The notes below the pieces were generated by a model. That model did no database searches, was not told where the DNA came from, and saw nothing but the letters and a program-made list of their open reading frames with translations. From contig CM049313.1 of assembly GCA_026874595.1 (NCBI GenBank), positions 36,954,159-37,018,158 of the forward strand: DNA of 64,000 nt. Reading direction: 5' to 3'. The first letter of the stretch is position 1, and every line of letters begins with the position of its first letter. A program made the position numbers and the translations under genes. This stretch comes from Sipunculus nudus. Lineage: Eukaryota > Annelida > Sipuncula > Golfingiida > Sipunculidae. Shown piece by piece: positions 13,031 to 26,165 of the stretch.

Positions 13031-13250
13031 GTGTGGCCTTAAGCGCGCGACGTTATCAGATCAATAAGCAGACCATTACATCAGTAACCAAGCACAGGAT
13101 GGGAGCGTCCCCCGGCCAGTTTCCTGCACATGCTATCCCTGTAGTGTCTGCTTATGCAACTTAGTTGGAGTTCTAATCCGGAGGAAGAGAGCTCAGGGGC
13201 AAACAATTAGTGCTGTCTGCTGCCTCCCTCTTCCACTTTTAGTGTCCTTA
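13031..13250. promoter_or_regulatory. GC-richer unique segment, weak candidate regulatory element
   Basis: It starts with a CpG cluster (AAGCGCGCGACG near 13040) and stays GC-rich and unique for about 200 bp before AT-rich DNA resumes. No open frame of note crosses it. It could be a conserved non-coding element or a small exon of an unseen gene; composition is the only evidence. Confidence 0.22.
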
Positions 13251-16200
13251 TGTGCAACATTAACCACTGGGAGGCATCAGTAACAAAAAAAGTTGCTGTA
13301 ATTTTAAAGATAAGGACAATACAATACAGGTTTCTATCAGTAAAATCTGTATCAAAACAATTTTTTCACTTATTTATAAATGATTTTGTGTTTTGTTTTC
13401 TAATATAAGGATATTCCCTTGGCCTATTTAGATGGCAGCACCTGCTGGTGAGGATTCTGAAGACCATGTGATATGGAGGATTGGTTTTTGAATAATTTTA
13501 TATATTTAAATATTCCTTTGCAGAGTGATTGGAACAATAGAGGAGTCATAACATATGACTTGACCTAAGACATCAGATCCGTTCTCTAGTGATGTTTTAA
13601 CTCTGAACATCTTTCCTTGGCTTATAGACCTGAGTTTCTTGGAACCTTTAAAGGAATCTATTCAAATATATCTGATGTCTGTTAACTAAAGATAATCCCT
13701 TGTACCTCTAAAATAAATTATCCAGATAACACTTTTAACACTACACATGCTCTGTTTTTTTTTGTTCATGTGAACATGTTTATATCATGCCCACCAAATT
13801 AATAAAAAAAAAATTCAACACGGCATTGTATCAGAACTTGCTAAGAAAGGTAAAGACATTTTTTGGTAAAGTGACCATAAGATGACATTATATATGACAT
13901 TTCTGACTCTCACTGTTAATATCAAAATCCAAATATATTAGAAAAGACAAGCATCTAAAAATATTTGTTCAACCCCCTTACACTTAACAGAATATGACAT
14001 TCAGGGTGCCTATAATTTTTTTTCACTGCAGCTCCAGAATTTACATAACCATGACCTACTGGTACTTTTGAGCTGCCAAAGGAAATTTCACCTGGGCTTC
14101 TGTGGATAATAAGTAACAAGTCAGCTAGAACTTTCCATATTTTTCCATATTTTTCCTGCTATTAAAGTCAATCTCATATAACAATTAAACTTCTCTGAAA
14201 TGAAAAAATCTCACCATGATCATTTTTGATAACAAGTAAGAATTTTCTACAACAAGGTCTAACAGAAATATTTGGAGCCATGTTGTTATACTAAACAGAT
14301 GGTCGAGGGCAGGACATACATGGAGAAGAGTCAATCCTTATTAATTATAACAAGCAAATTCGTGGTATTTATTTCCTCTACCTCGACAGGGGACAATAAA
14401 GCATGACCAGAAGTCAGCAGAACTTATAAATGGTAATGCATGCATATTGAAATGGTTATATTCCAGAGGTTCTCTAATTGTAAAAAAATTCTTTTCATGG
14501 AATTTTAATTAATTTTCAATTATAAAAATTCTAAATCCGTTTAGTGTTCATGGAGTTTCAATGTAATCATGAAAAAGTATAATGTAAGCAAACTTTTACA
14601 GTAACAGTAAGAGTTGGTTGAATTGGTGCTACTTTGATGTAAATGTTGAAGCACCCAACAAATACAAATACAAAAAGCTTTTTACAAATAATTCTATATT
14701 TCATTATGATCTATGTATGCAGGTATTATTTCTTACTGTTTATTGTTATGTGATGCAAAAGCATTAATTTGTATATACATACAGAACCTTACAGAAGGGG
14801 GTCAGCATAAAATACTTAACAGAAGATCTGATCAGTAGACAGTCCCAGGATAAGCATTTTTCTCTTGAACTGAAGAATGACATACAAGAAGATAAAATGA
14901 TGAAATATGGCAGATTTATCTAAACATATTTATAGAGAAGCAACTGCAAGTAAGCTTAGTCTGGAAAAGTAGGTCAAATCCTTCTGGCAAAAGCAAACAC
15001 AAATTTCATTTCAGACGGATGTTTTGCCCTTCCCTCACCCCACCAAATATTGAGATGCTATACATTCCAAATCGCCAATATCTCTGACGGTATGCCATAT
15101 TGCTATTAATGTCTGACACAAGCGGTGCATTTGTCTTTTTTATTATCTCTGTCTCCTGCTCTGCTTTGGTCTGATCCAGTTCTGATACAACACCTAGTCC
15201 AAAAGTGGGAGCAAGAACAGTTTAAGGATACAATGACAGACTTTTACTGTATAAAGTCCCAAGTTTTTCTGATTAAATGCCTACCCAGGGATTTACAATG
15301 CCAATCACTATTCTCACTAATATTTTTTACCCACCAATAAATCTATTCATATTTAAAATGAAAGAAAAACCACTAAAAAAATTTGCTTTATAATACCTTA
15401 AGGGAATTCTCAAGCCCACTTCACCCTGATACACTCACACTGTTGTTAATAATAAGTGACTATTTGGTTCAAAATAACTGGTCGATGAAAATGTTTGCTA
15501 ATCAAATTAAAATATATTATTTATAAAATTATATATAAGAATATAAACAGGCCTGAAGAATAATGGAAGTCAGACTGTATAAGGTTAATTGGCATGGAAA
15601 TAGTTGTAAAGACAGAAAAGTCTTGCACTGGTATATAAATGAAGGCAAGTTAACAAGCAGAAAATCATTTTCCTTGACAGAGAAAACACACTTTCCTGAT
15701 AGTCTGAGATGGAGCCTACAAGTACACTAATTCTAGACATACACAAACACACATTTCTAAGTGGTACTGAATCATGATAGTAAAACTTATACAGATGGTA
15801 AAACTTTCAGATAAGGAGAGACAGACAGCTCTCAAGGCAGTTATCAGACAACTATGAATATCTTGTAATTATAGGTCTTCAAATAAACTTCCATCTATAT
15901 GATGTAATATGATGTATCTACTAAATAACAGATTGTATCACAGGTGTTTTTTTAAGTAAAACATTTTCATACGAAAATTCACACATATAGTAAAACATTT
16001 TCATCTAAAGTACACGCACAGAAACAAAGACATTAATATTTGGATCTAATTAATCCTGCCACCCTGTCTTTTTAGTGCTTGTAGAAATTACCTTTAGCTG
16101 CATCCATTAACTCTGTTTAGGAAAAAGAACATACAAATGAAGAAACTGCCGGTTCATCATCAGCAGACACACAAAAACAAGGAGGGATGGGATAGCAAGG

Positions 16201-18124
16201 AGGGAGGGATGGGGAGATGGAGAAAGACAGAAAAAAAGTCTGAAAATAGCTAGTTGCTCTTTCAGTTACTGTGCATATAGTAATTATAATTCTCATTCTT
16301 TTTTATATCCATTATGTTAGACAACAGGAAACAAAAGGACTAGCACATTCCTAAAAGCAATAAGAAAATTAACACAATACCCACACATCCTGTGTAACAA
16401 ATGTCCCTGTGCCCATTAAGAGTAGAAAGTGAATTATCCTTGCCACCCATATACCAGAGAGGGCACTGTAGAAATTGCATCTATTCTGGGCAGTTTTATA
16501 GAGGAGAGAGACAACATCAAAAGATGAGTGGCAGTTTTTGTTATAAGAAAGCTATGATCTCCCAAAGAAATGGATCTTAAGAGGACCTTTAAAAACCACA
16601 ATGAGCAGCATTTTGTGTTGTTTTACAACTGAGGTGAGTCTTGTTGACTCTGGGACATTCCTACACCCTCGCAGTTCACACACAATGTGACATATTGTTG
16701 CTGGATGCAGACGAGAAGAGCAGCCACTAAATACGTCTTTGTCAACCCTCTTTGTTCACAATTCAGAAGTAATACCAGCAAAAGCTGCATTTCTTCATTA
16801 CTGTGACCCCAAACATGACTTTTTCATTCACACAAGTTAAGAACAATCCATAAAGGAGAACAGGATGTGAAAAAAAGGACAAGAGTTGGTGGGGATCCCT
16901 GTGGATACTGAGGCTTTCTCATTTGCTGGAGGAAAATTGATTTAGCTTTACACTTGGGTTAAAGTAGGTTTGCCAGTGGACAGCACTGCGTAACTTATGA
17001 TTGGTGTATGAAGAGATGGGAGTGTGAGGTGTGCTTTGCCGTCTGCCTTGGGGGTGTATGGGCAGCCATAGTTCTTTATGAATGTTTCCTGTGCACTGGC
17101 TATATGACAGCGGTGAGCTTCCCTCACACATACAATCCTCCCACAGAGAGTTCACTACATGACATCTGTGGGGAAACTCTCCTTACTTTTCATGACCTTT
17201 GTCCTTAGGCCTCTGCCTTGCTAATTCTCTTAAGAAAAATGAAGTGAATTAAAATTAGCCATTAAAACTCCAGTGGGTTTAGTGATAAACCCTCCCATGT
17301 CAAGTTTCCTCATCTCAGTCATTGTTTGACTGTCAAATTAGTCTCCATGGAGGATGGTACCCCAGTCTCATTAGAATTATTACACTTAACGCAAGAAAGA
17401 CTGAAGAAAGGCCTCTTTGTACTCACACTACTATATTTACACATCTGTATCTATTTGGAGAGTTTGCTTAAAAAAAAACCACCCTAACCATGACACATCT
17501 GATACCCAGGTCACATGTTGCTGTAATATAACGAAGCTCCATCAGTTCCATTGAGATTTTATGGAGCTCCATCAATTCCATTGTAAGGTATAAACCAATG
17601 TCTACTTTATCATTCACAGTTTTGCATATTACAAAATAAGTGATCAGTGAATTTATGTGCTACAAGATATTATAATCATCATATTATCATATTACCTCAG
17701 GACCTTATTACAGTGAACAGGATAATCCAGTTGCTCCCTTATCTCTGGATCCTTTTTTACAACCCCAAGAGTATCCTAACAGCTCCAGTGTTTCTGGACC
17801 TGTATTCAATTACAAAGGAAGCCTGCTCACTAACTTTTATCTTGACCCACCACAAGGAGATCACAGCTGCACACTTATCTTTCAAATTTAACTCTACAAC
17901 AAAGGTGTTTTAGCTCTCATTTTTCCCTATATAGGATCTCCAGCCAAACCATATCCCCTGAAAGGCATAAATTATTTAATCTTATAAAAATTCTCCACTT
18001 GGCATGTAAGACGTTCACCTAGAGTTTAAAAAAGGATAGTGCAGACTGCAGAGCGATTCCTGTACATATGTGTACAGTCAGAATCCTTGTGTGGTAGATA
18101 CCTTGTGTATGCTTCGTTGCTAAT
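13251..18124. other. Long unique AT-rich non-coding stretch
   Basis: Almost 5 kb without a supportable gene. Small items are a GGAGGG-rich purine patch at 16181-16225 and a 30-bp duplication of AGCTCCATCA-TTCCATTG at 17535 and 17565. Frames of 71, 66, 78 and 88 residues show no domain and partly overlap antisense. No tRNA or transposon ends are recognised. Confidence 0.5.
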
Positions 18125-20665
18125 CCGACTGACTTCTCTTGATTGTGACAGCCAGTTTCCATACTGACTGACTTCACTTGACTGTGACAGCTAGTTTCCT
18201 TACTGACTTCTCTTGACTGTGACAGCTAGTTTCCTTACTGACTTCTCTTGACTGTGACAGCTAGTTTCCTTACTGACTGACTTCTCTTGACTGTAACTGC
18301 TAATTTCCTTACTGACCAACTTCTATTGACTGTGACAGCTAGTTTCCTTTCTGACTGACTTCTCTTGACTGTGACAACCAGTTTCCTTAATGACTGACTT
18401 CTCTTGACTGTAACAACTAATTTCCTTACTGACTGACTTCTCTTGACTGTAACAGCTTATTTCCTTACTTACCAACTTAATTCTCTTGACTGTGACAGCT
18501 AGTTTCCTTACTGACTGACTTCATTTGACTGTGACAGCTAGTTTCCTTAATGACTGACTTCTCTTGACTGTAACAACTTATTTCCTTACTGACCAACTTC
18601 TCTTGACTGTGACAGCTAGTTTCCTTACTGACTGACTTTTCTTGATTGTAACATCTAATTTCCTTACTGACTTCTCTAGACTGTGATAGCTAGTTTCCTT
18701 ATTGACTGACATCTCACTTGATTGTAACAGGTAATTTCCTTACTGGCCAACTTCTCTTGACTATGACAGCTAGTATCTTTACTGACTGACTTCTTTTGAT
18801 TTTGACAGCTAGTTTCCTTACTGAATGACTTCTCTTGATTTTAACAGCTAGTTTCCTTACTGACCAAATTCTCTTGATTGTGACAGCTAATTTCCTTACT
18901 GACCAACTTCTCTTGACTATGATAGCTAATATCTTCACTGACTGACTTCTTTTGAATGTGACAGCTAGTTTCCTTACTGAATGACTTCTCTTGATTGTAA
19001 CAGCTAATTTCCTAACTGACCAACTTCTCTTGACTATGACAGCTAGTATCTTTACTGACTGACTTCTTTTGAATGTGACAGCTAGTATCCTTACTGACCA
19101 AATTCTCTTGACTATGACAGCTAGTTTCCTTACAGACTGACTTCTCTTGATTGTGACAGCTAGTTTCCTTACAGACTGACTTCTCTTGATTGTGACAGCT
19201 AGTTTCTTTCCTGACTGACTTCTCTTGATTGTGACAGCTAGTTTTTTCACTGACTGACTTCTCTTGACTGTGACAGCTAGTTTCTTTACTGACTGACTTC
19301 TCTTGTTGTGACAGCTAATTTCCTTACTGATTGACTTCTCTTAATTGTGACAGCTAGTTTCCTTACTGACTGACTTCTCTTGACTGTGACAGCTAGTTTT
19401 CTTACGGACTGACTTCTTTTGACTGTGACAGCTAGTTTACTTACTGACTGACTTCTCTTGACTGTGACAGCTAGTTTCTTTACTGACTGACTTCTCTCGA
19501 CTGTGACAGCCATTTTCCTTACCGACCAAGTTCTGTTGTGGACTGATTTCTCTTGACTGTGACAGCTAGTTTCCTCACTGACTGAGTTCTCTTGACTGTA
19601 ATAGATAGTTTCTTTACTGACTGACTTCTCTTGACTGTGACAGCCAGTTTCCTTACCGACCAAGTTCTGTTGACTGTGACAGTGAGTTTCCTTACGGACC
19701 AACTTTTCTTGGCTGTGACGGCTAGTTTCCTTACTGACTGACTTCTTATGAATGTGACAGCTAGTTTCCTTATGGACTGACTTCTCTTGACTGTGACAAC
19801 TAGTTTCCTTACTGATTGACCTCTCTTGATTGTGACAGCTAGTTTCCTTATGGACCAAGTTCTGTTGACTGTGACAGCTTGTTTCCTTATCGACTGAGTT
19901 CTGTTGACTGTGACAGCTAGTTTCCTTACGGACTGACTTCTCTTGACTGCCACAGCCAGTTTCCTTACTGACTGAGTTCTCTTGACTGTAATAGCTAGTG
20001 TCTATACTGACTGATTTCTCTTGACTGTGACAGCCAGTTTCCTTACCGACCGAGTTCTTTTGACTGTGACAGTGAGTTTCCTTACAGACCAACTTTTCTT
20101 TGCTGTGACAGCCAGTTTCCTTACTGATTGACTTCTTTTAAATGTGACAGCTAGTTTCCTTACTGACTGACTTCTCTTGACTGTGACAGCCAGTTTCCTT
20201 ATGGACTAACTTCTCTTGACTGTGAAAGGTAGTTTCCTTACGGACTGACTCCTCTTGACTTTGACAGCTTGTTTCTTTACTGACTGACTTCTCTTGACTG
20301 TGACAGCCAGTTTCCTTATGGACCAAGTTCTGTTGACTGTGACAATGAGTTTTCTTACTGACCAACTTTTCTTGACTGTGACAGCTAGTTTCCTTACTGA
20401 CTGACTTCTTTTGAATGTGACAGCTAGTTTCCTTACTGACTGACTTCTTTTGAATGTGACAGCTAGTTTCCTTACAGACTGTCTTCTCTTGACTGTGACA
20501 GCTAGTTTCCTTACTGACTGACTTCCCTTGACTGTAAGAGGCAGTTTCCTTACCTACCAAGTTCTGTTGACAGTGACAGTGAGTTTTCTTACTGACCAAC
20601 TTCTCTTGGCTGTGACAGCTAGTTTCCAATCTGACTGACTTCTCTTGACTGTAACAGCTATTTTT
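18125..20665. repeat. 39-bp minisatellite, about 65 copies
   Basis: The unit is 39 bp (TTGACTGTGACAGCTAGTTT followed by CCTTACTGACTGACTTCTC) and is repeated for 2.5 kb with scattered substitutions and a few short indels. Because 39 is divisible by three and the unit has no stop in two minus-strand frames, it produces minus-strand frames of 204, 268, 178 and 144 residues made of 13-residue repeats (KETSCHSQEKSVS or KLAVTVKRSQSVR types). The 268-residue frame changes from one repeat type to the other partway, showing an uncompensated indel. That argues against coding. I annotate it as a satellite. Confidence 0.9.
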
Positions 20666-22088
20666 TTTTAATCCTAGCATTTGCTTCATCAAAGGTTTAC
20701 ACCTGTGACACACTTGACCCTGATGGAACAAAAAAGCCAGATTCTCTATCACTGAAAATTCATCAAGAGTAATTTATGACAAATTAAAACAGTTGGTGGA
20801 GATAACTGTTACACCCTCCAAAAATAATTAGTTATAATCAAAGGAGACACTCTAATCTCAACAAACAACTGAGATGGCCACCTGATGTCATAAATTTAAG
20901 AGATCTACATTTTCATAAATTTAATATAGATAAAATAAAACCAGCAGCCTGTACATGAAATAAGATATCAGTACACTGCACAATCATAAGTTTAACCTAA
21001 GAGAATACAAAACCAGCAGTTTGATTAATACCTTGGACAGTGACACATCCATTTCTCTGGCATTAACCTTGGGCATGGCAGTGGGTATTTCCTGGTTCCC
21101 CGTTAAACTTTTATGACAGCTGTACATAACAACAGTTGTTCGAGAAAAAAGCCAACATCTCCTGTTAAATGGATGCAGCTCATAGTTAAGGCATGTCCCC
21201 TGTCACACACATTACCAGAACCTGCAATTTAGGACCTTTCAGTTGTACATTTGTCATGGATATTCACAGAAAATTTTTCTGCACTCTGAATAAAAAACTG
21301 ACTCAATGTATAGCTAAGGAATGGATTATACACAAACTAACAGGCACTCAGGTTTCCCTCACCCTGGGGTTGGCTCCATACTTGCCACTTTGAAATTTCA
21401 TGAAATTTTAGTTTTTTAGGTGCTTTGCATTATATTTTTTGACAAAATTACTAAAATCTTTACAAAGAGAATCAGATCAAATGAACTTTATTTATACATG
21501 TCTTTCAATAGTAAGAAAAACTGAATATTTGAGGATGCTCAGGTCAAAATTTTGAAGATCGAGTCACTTTGGATTTTGGAGTGTCATGAGTAGAGGAGAT
21601 CAGTGTCAAATTTTGAAAGATTATGTAAAATTTAAATGGTATCATTATGAATATTAGATATTGTGTCATTGCATGATTATTTGATTATACAGAAATGTAC
21701 AGGTCAGTTATCAGTACAGTATTTACACAACTCACTGGTTTTAGCAATGGTTAGCAAGTTCCCTGCATTACTGAAAACCCTGTTGATACATTATAGATTT
21801 AATCTAATACTTGACCTCACTCATTTACTTAATTTAGTTATGACCATAGACTAATCCACTGTTAAAATTACATAAGTTTTGAGTGTAATATTAATCTTTG
21901 TTTTTCCAGGGCTGGTCTGAGTCCTTTGCACAAAGTATGTTGCTGATGAGTTTATTAAAATAAACCTCACCTGTCAACACAGGTGAGATACAATTGTGAT
22001 CAATGTGTAAATGACTTCGCATTCACAAAAGTCTACTAATCACAATTTTAGCCTGTTTGCAAATGCAGAGACTTTGAAACTCTTGCAA

Positions 22089-22090
<2 letters not shown>
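20666..22090. other. Unique AT-rich non-coding DNA
   Basis: No repeat, RNA gene or convincing frame. Short frames (66 and 63 residues) have no recognisable content. Confidence 0.5.

Positions 22091-22142
<52 letters not shown>
22091..22142. repeat. (TA)n microsatellite
   Basis: Nearly pure alternating AT, about 45 bp after a short irregular start. Confidence 0.9.
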
Positions 22143-22144
<2 letters not shown>

Positions 22145-22458
22145 CCAACTAAAAAATATATTTACACTTGCCCCTAAGGCAATCATTCAGGTAGATATTA
22201 AAGAATATTGTATAACTAAAATCCAAAGCAGTCAACCACACCAGGATTTATACAAATATCATTGCTGTTTAGTGTGTACATTTTTGCAATTAGCTGAGAG
22301 GACAAAAAGGTCCCTTGATTTCATAACTGTTTCAAGATCATTGTGGATGACAATTAAGGAGGAAATGTGGTGAACCGCAAATAAAAAAAACTTGATGTGG
22401 TCGGACAAAGGGCCCCGCATTTCTGGTAGTGCTGGACTAGTTTACATATGGGTGAAAA
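22143..22458. other. Unique non-coding DNA left of element J
   Basis: No feature recognised. It forms the left flank of the inverted repeat at 22459. Confidence 0.5.
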
Positions 22459-23012
22459 TCCCTTACGGAAATTTTCGGGCATGGAGTATACTTAAAGTGT
22501 GCTTCATTAGTGCTTATTTTGTGCTTTTCAGTAAAATTCAGTCTTGAAAAGTGCTTTAAGTGTGCTTTTTGAAAACTTAGAAATTTTACTGGATGCTCAA
22601 ACTATGCTTTAAATGTACCACATTTGTGCTTTCAATGAACACCACAAACTGTTTAAGTACAAAACCTACCTATTATGTGCTCCAACAGTACTTAATTTGT
22701 GCTTCTTAAACTGCTTCATTCATACTAAAACATCAATACCAAAAACTAAAAAGTTCAAAATGTACCTAAAATATGCTTAATTAGAACTTATTTTGTACTT
22801 CCAAAATTTTCCTTTACAAATGAGCAACCGAAATGCATTGTTCTGACATGTAATATATGTGTCCTACTGTGCTTAAATTGTGCTCCTTGATAGAGAATGG
22901 AATATGACAAAGTGGGACCATGCTTCCAGTGTGCTTCAGAAGTACTTTGAATATGAATAACATACTTGAAAATTAGACCCAGTTGTGGCTCTGTTGTAAA
23001 CACATTTTACAA

Positions 23013-24380
23013 AATATTTTCAAATTTCAGATTTAAACAAATTAAATACTTATGTTTACATGCTGTGAAAATTAAATTAACAGTACTCACAGGAAAAAAA
23101 CATGCCTTGGTCAAAGTTGGGTTAATTTAAGGTACTTATTTTATGTTTATGCTAATAACTTATAAAATTTACAAAATACAGATCTAATTTTGGGTATACA
23201 ATTGAATCTTAATGAAACAAAGTTATGTACTTGAAAAAAATTCTCTAGCTTCAATAATTTACATGTAACTTGAGTAAATATTTTTCCTGATTTTTTACAG
23301 AGTCCATTATGTTTGGGCCCATAACTAAAAACAATTACGCAATACTGACATCATTTCTGGCATGTGCATAGCGAATGTATAGAAAAATATGTATATTATA
23401 TATGATCAAAGTCAGATCAGTGGTTTTGATATTAGGCAGTCCTAAAGTGTAACAATGGGTTTTTAATGGAAAAATGAAGTTTTTCATTAATATCTCAAAG
23501 GAATTAAGTTCTAATGACCAAATTCTTGGCATGGTAGGGAATTTTGGAGACATCTAACTGTATGCCAAATTTAAGGAACTTAGAGCTGAAGCTGGGGAGC
23601 TGAGCTCTAGCAAACTGCATAACACTAGCTTGATGTAAACAAAATGTGACATGGTGCTTGAAAACTTGAATAAAATCTACAGTTTTGATCAATTGGTTTC
23701 AAAGTTTTGATGTCAATAGTTGAAATGCTAATAAAAATATGCTTCGAAAATTAAATCCACAGCAGTTACAGGAAAAAAACGTGCCATGGTCAAAGTTGGG
23801 CAAAATTTAAGGTACCAATTTTTTATTTTTGCTTATATTTTAAAAAATTTAAAAGATTTTGTTCTAATTTTGGGTATACAATTTAATTTTGATTAATAAA
23901 AGTTATATTACTGGAAAAAAAGTGCTTAGCTTTAACAAGTTTTGTGTTAAGTGATCAAATTTCTCTCCTGATTATTTACAAAATGTATTATGTTTGGGCC
24001 CATAACTTTTTTAAATTATACAATACAGACCTAATTTCTGGCATGTACATAGGAACTATATGGAGGATTATTTATGGTAAATATGAGGAAAAACAGATGA
24101 GTGGTTTTGATATTAGGCAGTCCTGAAGTGTGAAAATAGGTTTTTAATAAAAAAATGAGGTTTTTCCTTAATTTCTCGAAGGAACGAAGTCGCAAAGACC
24201 CAGTTTTCGGCTTGGTAGGAGATCTTGGGGGACATCTAATATTATGCCAAATTTTGGATTCCTAGGTCTTACGGTTTCAATATGTGCCACATCTACGGAC
24301 GGACGGACTGCAGGACAGACGGACGGACGACGGACAATGGACCACGACTATAGCTCAGATGACTTATAGTCCATCTTAAA
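23013..24380 (+). mobile_element. Element B, copy 1: about 680-bp core in two copies, nested in J
   Basis: Two direct copies about 681 bp apart share words such as GTTTGGGCCCATAAC (23311 and 23992) and TTGATATTAGGCAGTCCT. The second ends in a GGACGGAC-rich microsatellite (about 24295-24340), then CTATAGCTCAGATGACTT, the left half of a terminal palindrome whose right half has decayed. A second copy at 59858-60534 keeps the palindrome intact and confirms both ends to within a few bases. It sits inside the tandem array of element J and is therefore the younger insertion. Confidence 0.65.
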
Positions 24381-24429
24381 CTATGATAATTTGGAATAAA
24401 CTTAATAAAATCTTGCATTCAGTTTGTCC

Positions 24430-25235
24430 ATTTCTTTAGGTGAATGTGTTTGTATGCTAAAGATCATGTTTTTAAGTGCTCATGGTTTGTTGATTCTTGT
24501 TGTATCTTGTATGTCTGCAGATGTGCTTCTTATATGATGAAACTGTACTTCAGGAGTGTTCCAAAAGTGCTGATAATGTGCTTCCATGAGTGCTTCAACT
24601 GTGCTTTTTATGTGCTGAAACTGTACTTCAGAAGTGCTCCAATTGTGCTTATTCTGTGCTTTAATATAGTGCTTCAGGTGTGCTTCTAATGTGCTGAAAC
24701 TGTACTTCAGAAATGCTCCAACTGTGCTCTTCCTGTGCTTCCATGAATACATTTCATGTGCTGAAACTGTGCTTCAAAAGTGCCCAAAGTATGCTTTTTC
24801 TGTGCTTCCATGAATACTTCTAATGTGCTGAATATGTGCTTAAAAAGTGCTCCATGTATGCTTTTTCAGTTCATCCATGAATACTTTTCATGTGCTGAAA
24901 CTGTGCTTCAAAAGTGCTCCAGGTATGCTTTTTCTGTGCTTCCATGAGTACTTTTCATGTGCTGAAACTGTGCTTCAAAAGTGCTCCAAGTATGCTTTTT
25001 CTGTGCTTCCATGAATACTTCTAATGTGCTGAATATCTGCTTCAAATGTGCTCCAGGTATTCTTTTTCTGTGCTTCCATGAATACTTTTCATGTGCTGAA
25101 ACTGTGCTTCAAAAGTGCCCCAAGTATGCTTTTTCTGTGCTTCCTTGAACACTTATCATGTGCTGAATATGTGCTTAAAAAGTGCTCCAGGTATGCTTTT
25201 TCTGTGCTTCCATGAGTACTTCTCATGTGCTGATA
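24430..25235. repeat. 67-bp tandem repeat (core of element J)
   Basis: About twelve units of GTGCTCCAGGTATGCTTTTT / CTGTGCTTCCATGAGTAC type, spaced about 67 bp, with some half-length units at the left. Reading frames here (81, 90 and 78 residues) are by-products of the repeat. Confidence 0.8.
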
Positions 25236-25940
25236 TATGCTCCCGAGGCAGCGGAAATCTTGCGCTTCTAAAGAAGCAATTGATTTTCACGCTGCCAGCT
25301 TTGACCGTTTATGATATATTAAACACCAGATGGCGGTTTGTTGTCCACTGAAATAAACGTGCGTACGATGTGACAAGCAGCCAATCAGATGCCAATAAAC
25401 AAACACTCGACAGGCATCCTGGCTCCGCCCATTGCCGCGCTTCAAGCGCCGCTTGATGAGTTTCCGGTCGAATTTAAATTGCTCCCTCTGCATTCTCGCA
25501 TCATCGACCGATTCGATTATGACATTATGACTGTGTTAGCGTAGCCATGTATCTGTTGTCTGCAGAACTGAAACCAGCCAGCGAGGTGTGCCCGCAGCCT
25601 TTGTTGTTACGTTTCATTTGAATTACAGCTCACCGGCCGAGCATCATATGTGCCCAAGGCCCTAAGCAAACCACGTCAGAGGCAATTCTCTCTGAGCCTG
25701 TGGCCTGTTCAGACGGTTACGCTGGGGGATGAGCTGTCACTCAAAAAGAAATGAATATGATTGGCTCCATGTATTCCTCGCTTGGCTTTGTTTTCCAGCA
25801 CAAGGTCTCATCTGATTGGACAAAAATACAGTGCTCCCCTCTGGTGTTGCAATTCAGGATACGAGGTCATAACAAACAGCGCCTTACGATATAGGAAGTA
25901 GCCCTATAGGTAAAGCCCTGTGTAAAGAGCGTAGTGCACA
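25236..25940. promoter_or_regulatory. CpG-rich unique segment with promoter-like motifs inside element J
   Basis: About 700 bp of unique, CpG-rich DNA abruptly replaces the 67-bp array on both sides. CCAAT-type words occur at about 25380 (AGCCAATCAG), 25760 (TGATTGGCTC) and 25814 (TGATTGGA), and a GC-box-like CTCCGCCC near 25423. CACCAGATGGCGG near 25327 fits 11 of 12 positions of a CTCF core consensus. Near the left edge, GGCAGCG (25247-25253) and CGCTGCC (25290-25296) are inverted and enclose a small hairpin. No exon or long frame is convincing; the 68-residue antisense frame has no recognised domain. It may be a captured promoter, a CpG island of an unseen gene, or a separate insertion. 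Confidence 0.35.
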
Positions 25941-26165
25941 TACTGTGCTTCAAAAGTGCTCTAAGTATGCTTTTTCTGTGCTCCTGCTCAAATATTTTCT
26001 AAGTGCCATTTCAATTGCAGTAACATTTAAGCACATTCTGAATATGCTTAAAAGCTGCTTTTTATATGCTCCAGCTGTGCTTTAAGCATGCTCCATTTAT
26101 ACTTCTATTGTGCTTTTTCTGTGCTTCTTGACTGTGCTTAAACTATGCTTTTTTTCTGTAAGGGA

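Larger units (their letters stand above)
22459..26165. mobile_element. Element J: TIR-bounded element with 67-bp tandem core, interrupted twice
   Basis: TCCCTTACGGAAA (22459-22471) and TTTCTGTAAGGGA (26153-26165) are inverted copies with one mismatch. Between them lie GTGCTTC-rich tandem units: decayed at about 22490-22990, regular at 24430-25235 with a 67-bp period (for example copies at 24901 and 24968), and again at 25940-26150. The array is interrupted by element B (about 23013-24380) and by a CpG-rich segment (25236-25940). TIRs of TCCCTTAC type are familiar from MITE-like elements of marine invertebrates, by recollection. No transposase frame is present. No clear target duplication was found, so the exact ends are tentative. 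Confidence 0.55.

Noticed and set aside
18714-20752. Minus-strand frames of 204, 268, 178 and 144 residues as a repetitive protein gene
   Set aside because: They follow automatically from a 39-bp unit without stops. The frame switches repeat type at an indel, overlapping frames are equally open, and there is no non-repetitive domain, signal peptide or start context.
25287-25493. 68-residue antisense frame in the CpG-rich segment as a first exon
   Set aside because: No recognisable domain and no continuation. CpG-rich DNA has fewer stops, so longer frames are expected.
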